NCBI GenBank assembly: GCA_947488755.1
Contig: CANLAD010000001.1
Span: forward strand, 1,006,247 to 1,070,246
Direction: 5' to 3'
Source: an uncultured Erythrobacter sp.
GTDB taxonomy: Bacteria > Pseudomonadota > Alphaproteobacteria > Sphingomonadales > Sphingomonadaceae
Length of the DNA stretch: 64,000 nucleotides
Of this stretch, positions 61,134-64,000 are shown in pieces (within the stretch, counting starts at the first letter, position 1; every line of letters begins with the position of its first letter). The translations under genes and the position numbers were made by a program. The notes under the pieces are model-generated. The model worked only from the letters and a program-made list of their open reading frames with translations. It ran no database searches and had not been told where the DNA came from.

Positions 61134-63260
61134 TCAGCCCTCCTCGACCGTCAGGAACTTGCGTCCCCACAACGATTTCGAGTTTGCGACGAAGCCGGCA
61201 AGCGTTGGTGAGCTGCTCGGCAGACTTGTCAGATGGTGCGTGATGCGCCGGACATCGCCGCCATTGCCCTTCTCGATTTCAAGTCCGATCTGCTCGATCG
61301 CACGGGTGATGAGCGGCAGCGGAATGGGATGGGACTGCGCCTCGAAGATGCCCGGAATCGAAGAGGGCTCCTGCACCTCGCAGCTGTCGAACAATTCCTC
61401 GAACAGCTTCTCGCCCGGGCGGAGGCCAGTATACTTGATCTCGATATCCACATCGGGCTCAAGCCCGTGGAGCCGGATCATCCGCTTCGCCAGGTCGACG
61501 ATCTTCACCGGCTCGCCCATGTCCAGCACCATGATCCGCCCGCGCGGTGTATCGTCCTGCAGCGCGAGCGAGCTGCTCTGGAGTATCAGTTGCACCGCTT
61601 CGCGCACCGTCATGAAGAAGCGCTTTATGTCAGGGTGTGTTACCGTCAGCGGGCCGCCGGCCAATAGCTGGCTATTGAACAAGGGCACGACTGAGCCGGA
61701 CGAGCCGAGCACGTTACCGAAACGGGTCGTCATGAAACGAGGGGCGTCGGGATCATCGATGCCGCAAAGGTCGAGTGATTGCGCGTAAAGCTCGCCCACG
61801 CGCTTGGTCGCACCCATGATACCAACCGGGTTTACAGCCTTGTCGGTGCTGACCTGGACCATGGCGCGGGCACCGAATTCGCACACTGCATCAGCGACAT
61901 TCTTCGTCCCGATGATGTTGGTGTGGGCACCTGCGCAGGGATTTATCTCCGCGATAGGCACGTGCTTGATAGCCGCCGCATGGTAGACGATTGCAGGTTT
62001 CTCGCGCTCGAAAACGCGCCTGACTTCCGCGAAATCCCGAACGTCGCACAGTGAAATGGCGAGAGGCACTTCGGGGAAAGCCTCTCTCACCTGTCGTTCA
62101 ATCGTGTAGAGATTGAACTCGCTGTTATCGAGCAGGACAAGTTTGGCTGGCGCGAACCCGGCAAGCTGCCGTGCCAGCTCACCTCCGATTGTGCCGCCCG
62201 CCCCTGTCACGAGGATCGTCTCCCCAGCCACCTGCTGCGAAATGGCCGCTTCGCGCAGCTCGAACTCCTGCCTTCCAAGAAGTTCCGCAGGGGAAAGCTT
62301 ATTCAGCGTCGATTGGCTCGTTCGTCCGAGCAGGTGACCCCAGTCGTCGCCAACGCGAACAATCTTGATCCCGAGATCCTGGGTCCGACGGGTTATCGAG
62401 ATTACGTCGCGGCGGCTCAAATTGATCGTGTCATCGCACATGATAATCATGTCCGGTCGGCGACCGCGCTCTTCCAATGCGATGACAGCGGACAGAAGGT
62501 TCTCTGGAAATCCGAGGACGGGAACTCCGCGGATTTGAGAGATCGGCCCATCTGCTTCAGGCAGGAGACTGCCGACAACCGCAATGGGAGAATCCCTGTC
62601 TGCATGGCTGATCCTAATAATGGATTCGACCCAGCCCGCTCGACCGACAAGGATGGCCTTCTCGCGGTTGGCGATGACAGATGTTGAGGGAACACGGGCA
62701 AACGAGAAAACCGGCAGACGAACGATTGCACGTCGCGCAAGCCGCATGACCTGCATGACCAGCAGGGACAGACAGAAATGGAGGACCGCGAGAATAAGAA
62801 ATTGCGCAGTATCTGCTGGCTTGAACAAGACCCAGATAGCGGTCCACAAAAGCCCGGTTGCGAATGCAATATTAAGGCCCAGAACGAAGCAATCAGTGAG
62901 CGAAGTGAAGCGCCAATTCCGCCGGTACAGACCACCCGCAAACAGAATGAGGACCGCGGTCGCGCTGCTCAGAAGCGCGAAGAGCGGGAGGGTGATCAGG
63001 TCTGTCTGCTCCTCGATCTGGTTTTGAAGAAGAGGCAGCAGCAAGAAAAGCGATCCGACAATGGCGATGAAATCGAGCACCATCACGCCGGTCAGGCGAA
63101 TGAACTTTTTCCACCGATATGCCGACGCAATGCCGAAGCGCAGAGCCAGAAAGCGCGACAGCCGGGTTACGCGCCCAGCTCCATCAACGGCGTAGTGTTC
63201 GGCCTCCTCACCGACAGGTTCGTCGGCAACATCGGCATTGCCTGTCATCGCTTGCGCCAT
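61134..63260 (-). CDS. CapD/PglF-like nucleotide-sugar 4,6-dehydratase (membrane-anchored)
   Basis: 708 residues from ATG 63260, preceded by GAGGGG at seven bases. Four transmembrane helices (about 55-77, 91-111, 123-146 and 151-173) precede a CoA-binding-like domain (about 200-320) and the extended SDR dehydratase domain. NAD binding is VTGAGGTIGGELARQL (351-366); the catalytic region reads VSTDKAVNPVGIMGATKRVGE, with Thr-Asp-Lys replacing the Ser/Thr-x3-Lys layout of classical SDRs, as in WbpM/FlaA1/PglF. Likely converts UDP-N-acetylglucosamine to its 4-keto-6-deoxy derivative. Coupled to the aminotransferase. Confidence 0.92.
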   Translation of the reverse strand: MAQAMTGNADVADEPVGEEAEHYAVDGAGRVTRLSRFLALRFGIASAYRWKKFIRLTGVMVLDFIAIVGSLFLLLPLLQNQIEEQTDLITLPLFALLSSATAVLILFAGGLYRRNWRFTSLTDCFVLGLNIAFATGLLWTAIWVLFKPADTAQFLILAVLHFCLSLLVMQVMRLARRAIVRLPVFSFARVPSTSVIANREKAILVGRAGWVESIIRISHADRDSPIAVVGSLLPEADGPISQIRGVPVLGFPENLLSAVIALEERGRRPDMIIMCDDTINLSRRDVISITRRTQDLGIKIVRVGDDWGHLLGRTSQSTLNKLSPAELLGRQEFELREAAISQQVAGETILVTGAGGTIGGELARQLAGFAPAKLVLLDNSEFNLYTIERQVREAFPEVPLAISLCDVRDFAEVRRVFEREKPAIVYHAAAIKHVPIAEINPCAGAHTNIIGTKNVADAVCEFGARAMVQVSTDKAVNPVGIMGATKRVGELYAQSLDLCGIDDPDAPRFMTTRFGNVLGSSGSVVPLFNSQLLAGGPLTVTHPDIKRFFMTVREAVQLILQSSSLALQDDTPRGRIMVLDMGEPVKIVDLAKRMIRLHGLEPDVDIEIKYTGLRPGEKLFEELFDSCEVQEPSSIPGIFEAQSHPIPLPLITRAIEQIGLEIEKGNGGDVRRITHHLTSLPSSSPTLAGFVANSKSLWGRKFLTVEEG

Positions 63261-63599
63261 TTGTCGCCCCTCTCCCCTTCGCCAAACAGAGCTTCGAAAG
63301 CTCGGCAAAGGATTGACTACCGGCGCTCAGACACAACCGCACTTGCGCATCGTAACATCAACCATAAGGGTCTGCGGGCGGATAGATCGCCCCACCAAGA
63401 GCCAGCGATTGCACCAAAAGGGTAGCGTTCGCGTTCTCGAAAGGGGAGCGCGCTGCTCTACCAAAACCTATCCAACCGCCCATCATCGAAGCGGCTGATC
63501 TTTCGCGTATTCGACCAATTACAGTTTTCATTCTACGCATTTAGCGGGCAAAGCCCGGGCGTGACTGCAGTAGTTTGGCGTGATTGAGGGGAAACTGCC
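63261..63599. other. Divergent intergenic region
   Basis: About 340 bp between the CapD-like gene (minus) and the last glycosyltransferase (plus). It must hold promoters for both operons. Minus-strand frames of about 60 codons (for example 63358-63540) show no recognisable protein. No known operator, repeat or RNA motif could be named. Confidence 0.4.
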
Positions 63600-64000
63600 T
63601 TGAAGGTTCTGGTACTTTCGAGCCTGGCATTCTCTCTGGTGAATTTCCGGGGTAAATTGCTCGAGGAAATGCGAAAGGCAGGACACGAGGTGGTGGCGGT
63701 CGCTCCTGACGATGACCCCGGGGTCCGCGCCAGGCTTGAAAAGATCGGAGCAGAATACCGCACCGTCGCGATGGCGCGAACGGGCACAAACGTGTTTTCC
63801 GACCTCGGCACCATCTGGCGATATGTGAAGCTACTTCGGGAAGAGCGTCCGGATGTCGTGGTCGCCTACACGCAAAAGCCGATCATCTACGGGGGGATCG
63901 CGTGCCGGATTGCGGGCGTGAAGCGCTTCTATGCCTTGATGTCCGGCCTTGGTTATCTGTTCAGCGAGGCGGCGTCGGATCGGCGGATGTTGAAACGCGT
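63600..64000 (+). CDS. Glycosyltransferase, N-terminal part (cut by right edge)
   Basis: Starts with TTG at 63600 (MKVLVLSSLAFSL, then VNFRGKLLEEMRKAG); 133 codons are visible. The beginning, the Asp/Glu-rich VVAVAPDDDPGV and the RPDVVVAYTQKPIIYGGIACRI segment are those of GT4-type glycosyltransferases acting on lipid-linked sugars. The donor domain is outside the window. It starts a plus-strand unit at the right end of the locus, diverging from the CapD-like gene. Confidence 0.82.
   Translation, partial: MKVLVLSSLAFSLVNFRGKLLEEMRKAGHEVVAVAPDDDPGVRARLEKIGAEYRTVAMARTGTNVFSDLGTIWRYVKLLREERPDVVVAYTQKPIIYGGIACRIAGVKRFYALMSGLGYLFSEAASDRRMLKR

Overview
The window looks like a chromosomal piece of a GC-rich alphaproteobacterium, most probably Sphingomonadales (Erythrobacteraceae-like, perhaps marine). 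The grounds are a C4-pathway 5-aminolevulinate synthase, the lepB-rnc-era operon order, carboxyspermidine-type polyamine genes, a btaA-btaB betaine-lipid pair and a sulfotransferase-rich exopolysaccharide locus. The taxon is inferred from gene content only. No rRNA, tRNA, CRISPR array or intact insertion sequence was seen.

Positions 1-20,500 are mainly housekeeping: the N-terminal part of glutathione reductase, a stand-alone SIR2-like protein, a RhlE-type helicase, pgi, the coupled operon lepB-rnc-era, a response regulator, topA, dprA-plsY, murI and hemA. Unusual items here are a decayed CaiB/BaiF CoA-transferase pseudogene next to topA and a membrane-anchored LuxR-type HTH protein with periplasmic EF-hands.

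Positions 20,500-31,600 hold a universal stress protein and a polyamine locus: a type III ornithine-like decarboxylase with a strongly structured leader, carboxyspermidine decarboxylase, and a saccharopine-dehydrogenase-like carboxyspermidine dehydrogenase. A 474-bp GxxExxY nuclease-fold cassette bounded by 42-bp inverted repeats sits between the last two. A LemA/DUF3137 divergent pair is embedded in the locus. A PLP dehydratase, btaA-btaB (diacylglyceryl-trimethylhomoserine lipid) and two tandem MAPEG proteins follow.

Positions 31,600-39,800 carry thioredoxin reductase, a tyrosine phosphatase, a response regulator, an overlapping otsB / GH15 glycosidase / otsA trehalose operon and an acyl-CoA dehydrogenase.

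From about 39,880 to the right edge lies one large Wzx/Wzy-type exopolysaccharide locus made of several short operons. It encodes five glycosyltransferases, an initiating sugar transferase, flippase, polymerase/ligase-like protein, Wzz/BY-kinase fusion, Wza-type lipoprotein, an outer-membrane beta-barrel, a CapD-like dehydratase and a DegT-type sugar aminotransferase. Decoration genes are two sulfotransferases, a pyruvyl transferase with a nitroreductase-like partner, and an ATP-grasp/HAD pair; a lipoprotein pectate lyase is also present. Together they suggest an acidic, probably sulfated and pyruvylated polymer with its own trimming enzyme.
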